Shown here one piece after another: positions 42,114 to 50,211 of a stretch of DNA of 64,000 bases (the stretch's first letter is position 1; each line of letters starts with the position of its first letter). A program made the translations under genes and the position numbers. The notes under the pieces are model-generated. The model had not been told where the DNA came from. It ran no database searches and was given only the letters and a program-made list of their open reading frames with translations. The DNA comes from Novosphingobium sp. 28-62-57 (GTDB lineage: Bacteria > Pseudomonadota > Alphaproteobacteria > Sphingomonadales > Sphingomonadaceae): contig NCGO01000005.1 in the NCBI GenBank assembly GCA_002256985.1, forward strand, positions 124,001 through 188,000, in the 5' to 3' direction.

Positions 42114-42913
42114 GCTTGCGCCGCCGCCTTGCGCGCCGCGCGTACTGATGCACCGATTTCGGCATTGGTGGGATTGCGGCGTAGCGTCAGCCCGCCGTTC
42201 ACTTGCAGCACCTGTCCGGTCATGAAGCAGGCGTCATTGCACAGCCATGCCACGGCCTCGGCCACGTCCTCGCTCGTGCCGACGCGGCCCAGCGGATATT
42301 CGGCGGCAAAGGCTTCGATCAGGCCGGGCGTCTGGCTGGCCTTGCCGGTCATCGGCGTGGCGGTAAAGCCGGGCGCGACCGAATTGGCGCGGATGCCGCG
42401 CTTGCCGAACTCGTTGGCAACGCAGCGGATAATATGATCCGCCCCGGCCTTGGTGCCCATATAGATCGCGTGGTCTTCCAGCATGATCGAGGCGGTGGCA
42501 GAGGAAATCTGCACCAGCGACCCGCCATCGCGCATCACCCGCAGCATGGCCTGATAGAACAGCATGGCGCCGGTCAACTGCAGCGCCACCATGCGATCGA
42601 TATCTTCGCGCGTGGTTTCAAGGAAGGGTTTTAGCAGGCCCCACCCGGTGGCGTTGACGGCAATGTCCAGCCCGCCGAAGTGCTCCACCGTTGTGCTGGC
42701 CAGACGCGCCAAATCGGCCTCGCTGGAAATGTCGCACTGGCTCACCGCCAGCCCGCCTATATCCTGCGCCAGCGCCTCCAGCGCCTCGGGCGCACGGCCT
42801 GCGACGACGACTTTTGCGCCCTCCTCCGCGAGCTTGCGCGCGATGACTTGCGCCATGTTGCCGTGGTTCGCCGCGCCGATGACGACGGCGACCTTACCTT
42901 CAAGCGTTGGCAC
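42110..42913 (-). CDS. Short-chain dehydrogenase/reductase with atypical cofactor motif
   Basis: 267 residues. The nucleotide-binding segment reads VIGAANHGNMAQVIARKL, where the normal TGxxxGIG is altered, and NATGWG replaces NNAG. The catalytic YMGTK is retained. It overlaps the TesB gene by 4 bases and lies 3 bases after the Rieske oxygenase stop, in one operon. Confidence 0.88.
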   Translation of the reverse strand: MPTLEGKVAVVIGAANHGNMAQVIARKLAEEGAKVVVAGRAPEALEALAQDIGGLAVSQCDISSEADLARLASTTVEHFGGLDIAVNATGWGLLKPFLETTREDIDRMVALQLTGAMLFYQAMLRVMRDGGSLVQISSATASIMLEDHAIYMGTKAGADHIIRCVANEFGKRGIRANSVAPGFTATPMTGKASQTPGLIEAFAAEYPLGRVGTSEDVAEAVAWLCNDACFMTGQVLQVNGGLTLRRNPTNAEIGASVRAARKAAAQA

Positions 42914-42916
42914 TCG

Positions 42917-44143
42917 TCACACCTGCTTGATGTAAGGGGCCAGCACCGGCGTGACCCGTGCCGCTTCGGGCACGTTGTCGATGCCGATGCGGCGGTCCAG
43001 TTCCTCGTGCCAGTGATAAATGCGCCGCTCCTGATAATTCAGCGACATGCCCTGAAAGCCCGGACCTTCGACCGATTCCTGAATCTGTGGGGCAAATTGC
43101 AGGTCTTCGTAAAGGATGCGCTCCCAGTTCTTGATGCGCACCTCCCAAAGCGGGTTGGGATTGGCCGGATCGTGATCGGGCGCGACCCAGCTTGACACCA
43201 CGCGCGTGCGGCGCGTGCCCAGCGGCCAGAACTGTAGCAGCGGAATGCCGGTGGGGGCAGGGGGCATCACGAAGTTGGGATAGATGTTGTAGCTGATGTT
43301 GTTCTTTGCGGTGAATTCCGAAACCGTGGGGATTTCGGGCATGCCCTTGGTGCCGGGATCAACCCAGTCCGGTCGCCGGTTCGGAGTCACCATCCGGCTG
43401 TGGCCATTGGGCCAGAGCGTGATGATCATCGCGCGGTGATCGAGGAAGCGGTCCACGGTGTTTTCGTGGATCGATTTCAGGTGATAGACCTCAAGGAACG
43501 CATCGAGCAGCACCTTGACGTTGCAGTCCACCTCATAGCTGCGGCTATCGACCAAGCGCAGCGTTTCCAGTTGCAGCTCTTCCAGATGCGCCGCCATCGG
43601 CCCGATATGCTCGATCAGCGGCTGAGCATCGGGATCGCAGTTGAGGAAGATCAGCGAGCCCAGCAGCTCGCACCGCACGGCGGACAGCGAATGGCAGGCC
43701 ATATCAAAATCGGGGAAATCGCGCTTGTCGCGCACGGCGGTCAGCTTGCCATCGAGCGTATAGCTCCAGCCGTGATAGCCGCAGACGAACCCGCGCGATG
43801 TGCCCGCATCCTCTTTCACCAGCGGCGCGCCGCGATGCTTGCAGGTGTTGTAGAACGCCTTAACCTCGCCCGACAATGTGCGGCACACGACGATGGGCGT
43901 GCCGGTGTTGCGCGTCAGGAACCACGATCCCGGCTCGGGCAATTGGTCCACGTGCCCGGCATAGAGCCAGGCCTTGTTCCACATGCCGGTGCGTTCCAGC
44001 TCAAGGAAATCGGCATCGACATAGCGGGCGGCGGGGACAGTGGGCAGCGCGGGAAAACCCTCGGGCGGTTCCTTGCGGTCCCGTTCCCAATCCATCCGGG
44101 CAAGGTCTTCCTGATGTCCACGGCTGGCGGCCAGATCGAGCAT
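42917..44143 (-). CDS. Rieske non-heme iron oxygenase, alpha subunit (second)
   Basis: 408 residues from the ATG at 44143 (GGAG and GGAAACC upstream; the in-frame TTG at 44152 is less likely). Rieske motif C101-x-H103 ... C121-x2-H124 (CKHRGAP, VCGYHGW). Iron site D214, H221, H226 (LLDAFLEVYHLKSIH). It differs considerably from the first oxygenase, so it probably hydroxylates a different position. First gene of an operon with SDR, thioesterase and MaoC hydratase. A TetR-type dyad (44198) lies upstream. Confidence 0.93.
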   Translation of the reverse strand: MLDLAASRGHQEDLARMDWERDRKEPPEGFPALPTVPAARYVDADFLELERTGMWNKAWLYAGHVDQLPEPGSWFLTRNTGTPIVVCRTLSGEVKAFYNTCKHRGAPLVKEDAGTSRGFVCGYHGWSYTLDGKLTAVRDKRDFPDFDMACHSLSAVRCELLGSLIFLNCDPDAQPLIEHIGPMAAHLEELQLETLRLVDSRSYEVDCNVKVLLDAFLEVYHLKSIHENTVDRFLDHRAMIITLWPNGHSRMVTPNRRPDWVDPGTKGMPEIPTVSEFTAKNNISYNIYPNFVMPPAPTGIPLLQFWPLGTRRTRVVSSWVAPDHDPANPNPLWEVRIKNWERILYEDLQFAPQIQESVEGPGFQGMSLNYQERRIYHWHEELDRRIGIDNVPEAARVTPVLAPYIKQV

Positions 44144-44197
44144 GGTTTCCAACTCCGCAAGGGCTTATGTTCTGGGGCGTCTGGTCTGAAAATAAAA

Positions 44198-44215
44198 ACA
44201 GACATGTATGCTTGT
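44198..44215. promoter_or_regulatory. TetR-type dyad (ACA..CAT..ATG..TGT)
   Basis: ACAGACATGTATGCTTGT, an interrupted dyad in AT-rich sequence 55-72 bases upstream of the Rieske oxygenase start and in front of the divergent VOC gene. It fits the spacing of the 26010 site and may be bound by the same TetR regulators. Confidence 0.5.
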
Positions 44216-44385
44216 AAATTACCGCAGGCGCAGATGCAAGCCCGACAAATATCGCTTAACATCATATGTTTAGATGGGTTCACAGATGCCACGCCAACGA
44301 ATCTGCATCGCGTGCTTGCCAATTTGCGGGCTTGTGCAAAGGCCTGCCCGCAGGCATCGTGCGCGCAGGTTTTGAAGGAAGCGCC

Positions 44386-44847
44386 ATGAACATCCTTGCG
44401 GGAATCTTTCACCACGGGCTGATCGTCGACGATATCGACGCGGCCATGGCGGGGATCAATCAGGCCACACCCACCGCTTGGACGCCAGTGCGCGCGTTTG
44501 ATCCGCTCCCGGTGTGGTCACCAGCAGGCGGGCGGGCAGAGGCGCGGCTGAAGGTGGCCTATGCGCGGCAAGGACCGATCAGGATGGAACTGGTCGAAGC
44601 ACAGCCCGGATCGCCCTATGACCAGATGCGCGCGCTGGACCGTTCGCATATCGGCGTGTGGGTCGATAATCTGGGCGATACGGTGGAGGACCTCGTCGGG
44701 CAGGGGTGGGAAATCCTCATGGCAGGCGCTTCGCCCAAGCACCGCTATGGCAGCATGGCCTATCTGGTGCGCGAAAGTGGCCCGGTGATCGAACTGGTCG
44801 GCCGCGAACTGCAGCCGATGATGGAAGCGTGGTGGCAGGCTGAGTGA
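44386..44847 (+). CDS. VOC-superfamily protein (glyoxalase-like)
   Basis: 153 residues of the vicinal oxygen chelate fold with one full betaalphabetabetabeta repeat pair: HHGLIVDDIDAAMAGI near the start and HIGVWVDNLGDTVEDL near the middle, ending IELVGREL. Such metal-binding proteins include methylmalonyl-CoA epimerase, lyases and dioxygenases. Divergent from the Rieske oxygenase and converging on the racemase gene 3 bases away. No specific reaction is assignable; an epimerase role with the racemase is possible. Confidence 0.82.
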   Translation: MNILAGIFHHGLIVDDIDAAMAGINQATPTAWTPVRAFDPLPVWSPAGGRAEARLKVAYARQGPIRMELVEAQPGSPYDQMRALDRSHIGVWVDNLGDTVEDLVGQGWEILMAGASPKHRYGSMAYLVRESGPVIELVGRELQPMMEAWWQAE

Positions 44848-44849
44848 GC

Positions 44850-46037
44850 TTATGCGGGCGGCCGCCCAAACGCGCCGTCCCGCTCAAGTTGTGCCACCTC
44901 CTGCGCCGTAAAGCCCAGCTCTTCCAGCAAAGCGGCCCGGTCGGCATCCTCGCGCCACATCACGGGCGGCACGGGTTCGGTATTGCCAAAACGGGGTGCG
45001 GGGGCAGGCTGGGTCACCCCGCCCACTTCGATGAATGCCCCGCGCGCGCGGTTGTGCGGATGGTCGGGCGCTGCCTCCACCGGCAGCACGGCGGAAAAGC
45101 ACACGTCCTCGGCCTCTAGCAAGCGCTGCCAGTGCGCCAGATCATGCGCGGCGAATGTGCGCGCGAAAGTGGCGCGCATCGCCTCCCAGCGCGTCTGGTC
45201 ATATTGGTCGGCAAAGTCGGCATCGTCTTGCAGACCGAGCAATTCGCACAACCGGCGGAAGAACCTGTCCTCGATTGCACCGATGGCCACGTGCCCGCCA
45301 TCGGCAGTGGCATAAGTGTCATAGAACGGCGCGCCGCTATCGAGCAGGCCGGTACCGCGCCCCTGGGTGCGCCAGTCGTTGCCGATCAGCGTCCAGATGC
45401 CCGCCATCAGCGCCGATGCGCCTTCGGTCATCGCGCAATCGATGACGCGCCCCGGAGCGCCTGCCCGCGTGGCCAGCAGCGCCGTTACCATGCCAAAGGC
45501 CAGCATCAGCCCGCCTCCGCCATAATCGCCCACCAGATTGAGCGGCGGCACCGGGCGGCTGCCCTTGTGCCCGATGGAATCGAGCACGCCGTTGAGCGCG
45601 ATATAGTTGATATCGTGCCCCGGCATGGCCGCCAGCGGCCCGTCCTGACCCCACCCGGTCATCCGGCCATAGACCAGCGCCGGGTTCAGCTGCATCAGCA
45701 CATCAGGACCAAGGCCAAGCCGCTCCATCACGCCGGGCCGGAACCCTTCGATCAGGCCATCGGCGGTTGCGACAAGCTGCTTGACGATGGCGACAGCCGC
45801 AGGCGATTTCAGATCGAGCGAGATCGTGCGGCGCGAGCGCAGCATCACATCGCGCGTTCCATCAATCGGTACGCCGACCTGCAGGCCACCTGCGCGGTCG
45901 ATCCGGATCACTTCGGCCCCATGATCGGCCAGCATCATGCCGCAAAACGGGCCGGGGCCGACGCCTGCGATTTCGATGATGCGGATGCCGCTCAGCGGTG
46001 GGGCCAGGAGCGGGGCCGAAGGGGAGGGGTCGGGCAT
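44850..46037 (-). CDS. Alpha-methylacyl-CoA racemase (AMACR/Mcr)
   Basis: 395 residues of the class III CoA-transferase superfamily, racemase branch. The diagnostic motifs are GRMTGWGQDGP, GHDINYIALNG with H141, LVGDYGGGG with D171, and DCAMTEG with E205. It interconverts (2R)- and (2S)-2-methylacyl-CoA so that branched chains can enter beta-oxidation, as for sterol or isoprenoid side chains. It ends the operon led by the TonB receptor at 52479, behind a TetR gene and a perfect dyad at 46074. Confidence 0.9.
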   Translation of the reverse strand: MPDPSPSAPLLAPPLSGIRIIEIAGVGPGPFCGMMLADHGAEVIRIDRAGGLQVGVPIDGTRDVMLRSRRTISLDLKSPAAVAIVKQLVATADGLIEGFRPGVMERLGLGPDVLMQLNPALVYGRMTGWGQDGPLAAMPGHDINYIALNGVLDSIGHKGSRPVPPLNLVGDYGGGGLMLAFGMVTALLATRAGAPGRVIDCAMTEGASALMAGIWTLIGNDWRTQGRGTGLLDSGAPFYDTYATADGGHVAIGAIEDRFFRRLCELLGLQDDADFADQYDQTRWEAMRATFARTFAAHDLAHWQRLLEAEDVCFSAVLPVEAAPDHPHNRARGAFIEVGGVTQPAPAPRFGNTEPVPPVMWREDADRAALLEELGFTAQEVAQLERDGAFGRPPA

Positions 46038-46073
46038 GCGTCAGCTCTTTCAAGCAATCTGGCGGCGGATCAA

Positions 46074-46090
46074 TTGCTCGGAACGAGCAA
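46074..46090. promoter_or_regulatory. TTGCTCG-GAA-CGAGCAA operator
   Basis: Perfect 7-bp inverted repeat in a 17-base site, between the racemase gene and the TetR gene on the same strand. It shares TTGCT...CGAGCAA, with equal spacing, with 52584-52600. Confidence 0.6.
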
Positions 46091-46129
46091 GTTAAAGCGA
46101 TGGCATCCGTGCGGCACCGCAGGCTGATA

Positions 46130-46753
46130 TCAGGAGCCGAGTTTCAGGCGGTCCAACGTGTTGCGGCGATAGTGTTGCAGCACGGTGTGCAGGTTGATCG
46201 CGGGCGGACTGGCCAGCCATTGATAAACCAGCCCAAAGATGAACGCGCTGAATTCCACCGCAAAGCTTTCCGGGTCCACCGTGGGCCGCACCTCACCCTT
46301 GGCAATACCCTGTTCCAGCCAGCGCGCGGTATCGCGACGGTAGGCAATGTGGTTTGCGGCAAGGCGGCGGCGCACCACCGGATAGCTGCTGATCGATTCG
46401 AACCACAGGATATACATCGCCTGCATCTGCGCGGTACGGTTGAGCAGAAAGAACTCCACCGCATCCAGCGCGCCTTCGAGCGCAGCCAAGCCATCGGTCG
46501 ATCCCACGAACCGTCGCAGTTCCGATGCCCACTTTTCGTTGAAATCGCGCACCAGATGGCTGAACAGCGTCTCCTTGGACCCGAAACGATTGCTGGCAAG
46601 GCCGCGGCTATAGCCCGCCTTTTCGCCCACATCCTTCAACGTGGTGTTGTGCGTGCCGCGCTCCACGATCAGATGCATCGCCGCTTCGAACATCCGCGCA
46701 TCGGACAGGGCCGTGCGTTCAACCTGTGTCAGCCGTGGCCGTTCACCCGGCAT
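46130..46753 (-). CDS. TetR-family regulator C
   Basis: 207 residues from the ATG at 46753. Helix-turn-helix region TTLKDVGEKAGYSRGLASNRF, then helical ligand domain. It differs from TetR A and B. It lies within an operon between CoA ligase and racemase, and a near-identical palindrome pair (46074; 52584) lies in front of its downstream gene and in the divergent promoter of the whole locus, so it probably controls both. Confidence 0.9.
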   Translation of the reverse strand: MPGERPRLTQVERTALSDARMFEAAMHLIVERGTHNTTLKDVGEKAGYSRGLASNRFGSKETLFSHLVRDFNEKWASELRRFVGSTDGLAALEGALDAVEFFLLNRTAQMQAMYILWFESISSYPVVRRRLAANHIAYRRDTARWLEQGIAKGEVRPTVDPESFAVEFSAFIFGLVYQWLASPPAINLHTVLQHYRRNTLDRLKLGS

Positions 46754-46779
46754 TACCCGTACGCTGGATAGATTAGCAC

Positions 46780-48432
46780 TCAATCTGGATCTCCGGTGCC
46801 AAAGCGTGTTTCCACCACGACCGTCAGACCCTCTCCATCGAATTGTTTTCTGATTGCCAGCTTGTCGAACTTGCCGACGCTGGTTTTGGGTATGCTGTCT
46901 GTAAAAGTCCAATACTCGGGTATCATGTATCTGGCAAATTGCGCCAGCAGCCCGGCGCGCATCTGCGCAGGGGTGGCGGTGCAGCCCGGCTCCAGCGTGA
47001 CCATGGCCAGTGGCCGCTCTTCCCAGCGCGGATCGGGCACGGCGACGACAGCGGCTTCCACCACGCCTGCCAGCGCGGCAATTCCGTTTTCCAGATCGAC
47101 CGAGGATATCCATTCCCCGCCCGATTTGATCAGATCCTTCACCCGGTCGGTGACCTGCACATAGCCCAGCCGGTCAATCCGCCCCACATCGCCAGTGCGC
47201 AACCAGCCATCGGGGGAGAGCCGGGTTTCCTCCGGTGCGTCCTTGTGATAGCCTGCTGTCACCCATGGTCCGCGCAATTGCAGATGGCCGATGGTGGCGC
47301 CGTCCTCGGGCAAAGGGCGGTCCTGATCGTCAACAATGCGCACTTGCATCCCCGGCACCGGACGGCCCGATTTCGTCCGCCACGCGATGCCTTCGTCCGA
47401 GGTGGCATCGCGCGGAGGGTGCGAAAGCACGCACATCGGGCTGGTCTCGGTCATGCCCCAGCCTTGCACCACATCCACGCCCCACGCGCCACGCACTTTG
47501 GCAATCAGCGTTTCCGATACCGCCGATCCGCCCGAAACGATGCAGCGGAAACAGCTTAAATCCGCCGCGCTCTGCGCGTGGGCCTGCAGCAAGTCGTTGA
47601 GGATCGTAGGGACCGCCGCCATCAGAGTGGGCCGCTCGCTTTCGATCAAGCGCAGCAGGTGCGCCGGTTGCAGATGCGGGCCGGGCAGGATCATGTCGCT
47701 GCCCGCCAGCCATCCGGAAAAGGGCATCCCCCAGGCATTGGCATGGAACATCGGCGGCACCATCAGAATGCGGTCGCGGTTCGATATCGCAAAACTGTCC
47801 GCTGCCATCGATGCCATGCTGTGCAGGAAGATCGACCGATGGCTATAGGCGACGCCCTTGGGCAGACCGGTGGTGCCCGAGGTGTAGCAGATCACCGCCG
47901 CATCGTTTTCAGCCACCTCGGGCCAATCCGCGACCGGTTCATGCGCGGCGATCAGGCTTTCGTAATCATGCACCCGGCCTGCGAAGCCCGGTATATCCGC
48001 AACCGCCCCACCGTTGATGATCACATCGCTGACCCCGCCCAAACGCGGCAGGATCGGCGCAAGACTGGGCAAAAGCGCCGCATCAATCAGCAGCATGCGA
48101 TCTTCGGCGTGGCCGATCACATATTCCAGATGATCCGCCGCCAGCCGCACGTTCAGCGTGTGCAGCACGCAGCCCATCGCCGGAAGGGCAAGATAAGCCT
48201 CCAGGTGCGCCTGTGTGTTCCAGCAATAGCTGCCCAGCACTTCGCCCTGCTTCAGGCCAATGGCGCGCAGGGCCCCTGCCAGCCGCCGCGCGCGCAGGGC
48301 GGTTTCGGCAAAGCTGGTGCTGCTGATGGCCGCGCCATCAAAGCTGGTGATCCGACTGTCGGCAAACAGCCGCTCGCCCCGCGCAAAAATCATCTGCGTG
48401 GACAGCGGCAGGTCCATCATCGTGCCGCGCAT
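46780..48432 (-). CDS. Acyl-CoA synthetase, AMP-forming
   Basis: 550 residues. Motifs include YTSGTTGLPKGVAYSH, GWGMTETSP, GWLRTGDVGRIDR, KSGGEWISSVDLEN, and the C-terminal TVGKFDKLAIRKQF with the catalytic lysine. ATP-dependent activation of a carboxylic acid. Its start overlaps the stop of the kinase gene (48432). The order SDR-kinase-ligase mirrors the core of levulinate-type catabolic loci (LvaD-LvaA-LvaE), with an ACAD10/11-like dehydrogenase in the divergent operon. Confidence 0.92.
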   Translation of the reverse strand: MRGTMMDLPLSTQMIFARGERLFADSRITSFDGAAISSTSFAETALRARRLAGALRAIGLKQGEVLGSYCWNTQAHLEAYLALPAMGCVLHTLNVRLAADHLEYVIGHAEDRMLLIDAALLPSLAPILPRLGGVSDVIINGGAVADIPGFAGRVHDYESLIAAHEPVADWPEVAENDAAVICYTSGTTGLPKGVAYSHRSIFLHSMASMAADSFAISNRDRILMVPPMFHANAWGMPFSGWLAGSDMILPGPHLQPAHLLRLIESERPTLMAAVPTILNDLLQAHAQSAADLSCFRCIVSGGSAVSETLIAKVRGAWGVDVVQGWGMTETSPMCVLSHPPRDATSDEGIAWRTKSGRPVPGMQVRIVDDQDRPLPEDGATIGHLQLRGPWVTAGYHKDAPEETRLSPDGWLRTGDVGRIDRLGYVQVTDRVKDLIKSGGEWISSVDLENGIAALAGVVEAAVVAVPDPRWEERPLAMVTLEPGCTATPAQMRAGLLAQFARYMIPEYWTFTDSIPKTSVGKFDKLAIRKQFDGEGLTVVVETRFGTGDPD

Positions 48433-49463
48433 CAGACTTTGCCCTTGTCGATGATCGCGGCGGCTTCGCGCAGCAACGCGGGCACATCATGCTCCAGCCC
48501 CCGGGCATAGGCGGTATCTTCCTTGCCCTGGCACTGCAGCACCCATGCCCCCTCGACGATGGCCGCAAGCCGCCACGCGGCAAAGACGATGAAATAATCG
48601 ATGCTGTCATGGCCAAGCCCGCTGGCCTCGGACCATGCATCGGCCAGCGCGCGCGGGGAGATCACGTCTGCGCGGTTTGAAAGCCCCTGCACAAAGGCAA
48701 AGCCCGGCGATGCTGCGGCATCGCGCTGCCAGAAGAACAGGCACAGCCCCAGATCGATGCGCGGATCGCCCAACGTGGCCATCTCCCAGTCAAGGATCGC
48801 TCGCAGTTCCGGCCCGGTCCGCGCCATCAGACAATTGTCGAGGTGGAAATCGCAATGGATCACGCTGGCGCGCGGTTGCTGCGGCTCATGGGCGCGCAGC
48901 CATGCGGCAATCTGCGCCAGCAGCGGCAATTCGCGCACCGCGTCATTCTCGCGCACTTTCAGCCAGCGCGCGATTTGGCGTTCAACAAAGCCTTCGGGCC
49001 TGCCAAAGCCGGGATCGACCGTTTCGCGCCAATCCAAGGCGTGAACTTGTGCCAGACCCCGCACCATCGCAAGGCCCAGTGCATCGATCGTCTCTGTCGT
49101 TTGCGGCCAGTCTGGGGGCAAGCGTTCGGACAGCGCATGGCCATCGATCCACTCGGTCACGGCAAAGGGCTGGCCGATCACCGAGGCATCGCCGCACCAC
49201 GCCACCGGCTTTGGCACTGGCGCCTTGCCATATAGCGCGCTGATCGCGCGATACTCGCGCTCGATGCCCGCAGCCGCCTTGTCAGACACCACATTGACCG
49301 GGGGATGGCGCAGGACCAGACGTCCCTGCCGGGTTTCGATCAACCGCGTGACATTGGAATTGCCGCCCGTCAGCACATCCCCCAGCCGGATGTCATCGCG
49401 GCCGGTGGCATCGCCAAGCCATTGCTCCAGCAGTCCCGGCCTCAGGCCTGCTACAGGTTGCAC
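48432..49463 (-). CDS. APH-type kinase, LvaA/ACAD10-11 kinase-like
   Basis: 343 residues from a GTG at 49463, with GGAGG 6 bases upstream. Kinase features are GGNSNVTRLIET near the N-terminus, HCDFHLDN (H203, D205, N210) and LDWEMATLGDP (D225). This is the branch found in the kinase domains of ACAD10/ACAD11 and in LvaA, which phosphorylates the hydroxyl of a 4-hydroxyacyl-CoA, rather than in antibiotic resistance. It overlaps the SDR stop and the ligase start. Together with the acyl-CoA dehydrogenase at 53574 it supports a phospho-dehydroxylation route. Confidence 0.9.
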   Translation of the reverse strand: MQPVAGLRPGLLEQWLGDATGRDDIRLGDVLTGGNSNVTRLIETRQGRLVLRHPPVNVVSDKAAAGIEREYRAISALYGKAPVPKPVAWCGDASVIGQPFAVTEWIDGHALSERLPPDWPQTTETIDALGLAMVRGLAQVHALDWRETVDPGFGRPEGFVERQIARWLKVRENDAVRELPLLAQIAAWLRAHEPQQPRASVIHCDFHLDNCLMARTGPELRAILDWEMATLGDPRIDLGLCLFFWQRDAAASPGFAFVQGLSNRADVISPRALADAWSEASGLGHDSIDYFIVFAAWRLAAIVEGAWVLQCQGKEDTAYARGLEHDVPALLREAAAIIDKGKV

Positions 49464-50194
49464 ATCAATCCTCCGTCGGTGAACACCACCGATCCGGTCA
49501 TGTAAGTCGATCCGGCCACCCACCAGCACACATCGGCAATCTCTTCAGGGCGGCCCATGCGTTGCAGCGGGATGCGGTTGACGATGGCCTTGCTGGCGCG
49601 TTCGGAAATGGTCGATGTCATCTCGGTCATGACAAAGCCCGGAACCACCATGTTCACGCGCACCTGCTTGCGCGCCAGTTCAGCGGCCAGCACTTGTGTC
49701 AGGCCGTGCAGCCCCGCTTTCGATGCGCCATAGCAGCTGTCGCCCGGAAACCCGCGAAAGCCCACCACCGCGCCCACGTTCACCACCGCGCTGCCCGGCG
49801 GCATCAGCGGTACCAGCGCGCGGATCATGCGCATCGGGCCAGACAAGTTGGTGGCGAGCGTTGCCTCCCAGTCCTCGTCCGAAAACCGGTCGATCGTGCC
49901 GCCGCGATGCAGCCCGGCATTGTTGACCAGCACATCGATCCCGCCCCAGCGCGCGCCGATGTCGCTGGCCAGCCGCACCATGTCTTCGCGCCGGGTTACG
50001 TCTGCGGCAATGCCGATGGCGTTTTCGCCCAGTTCCTGCGCCACATCGGCAATATCGGCACTGCGCCCCACCAGGCACACCTTGTCCCCGCGTTCGCAGG
50101 CAAGGGCGGCTATCGCGTGGCCAATGCCACGCGATGCCCCTGTTACCAGCCAACGGCGCACGACAGGTTCGGATCGTGCGGGTGCTTGCGCCAT
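49451..50194 (-). CDS. Short-chain dehydrogenase/reductase (LvaD-like position)
   Basis: 247 residues with TGASRGIG, NNAG and catalytic YGASK. A GTG at 50200 after GGAGG is an alternative start; the ATG at 50194 is chosen. It follows the TonB receptor by 17 bases and overlaps the kinase start, so it is part of the same operon. In the levulinate pathway an SDR reduces the 4-oxoacyl-CoA to the 4-hydroxyacyl-CoA that the kinase phosphorylates; this gene occupies that place. Confidence 0.9.
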   Translation of the reverse strand: MAQAPARSEPVVRRWLVTGASRGIGHAIAALACERGDKVCLVGRSADIADVAQELGENAIGIAADVTRREDMVRLASDIGARWGGIDVLVNNAGLHRGGTIDRFSDEDWEATLATNLSGPMRMIRALVPLMPPGSAVVNVGAVVGFRGFPGDSCYGASKAGLHGLTQVLAAELARKQVRVNMVVPGFVMTEMTSTISERASKAIVNRIPLQRMGRPEEIADVCWWVAGSTYMTGSVVFTDGGLMCNL

Positions 50195-50211
50195 CTCCAC
50201 CAGTCCTCCGT

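Noticed and set aside
42110..42913. FabI-type enoyl-ACP reductase
   Set aside because: The altered cofactor loop resembles FabI at first sight, but the catalytic YMGTK (YxxxK) is that of a classical SDR, not the Y-x6-K of FabI.
44144..44152. TTG at 44152 as start of the second Rieske oxygenase
   Set aside because: An ATG three codons later has better spacing from GGAG and GGAAACC.
48432..49463. Aminoglycoside resistance gene
   Set aside because: The APH fold is present, but the context of SDR, CoA ligase and acyl-CoA dehydrogenase and the motif form fit the LvaA/ACAD10-11 kinase group.
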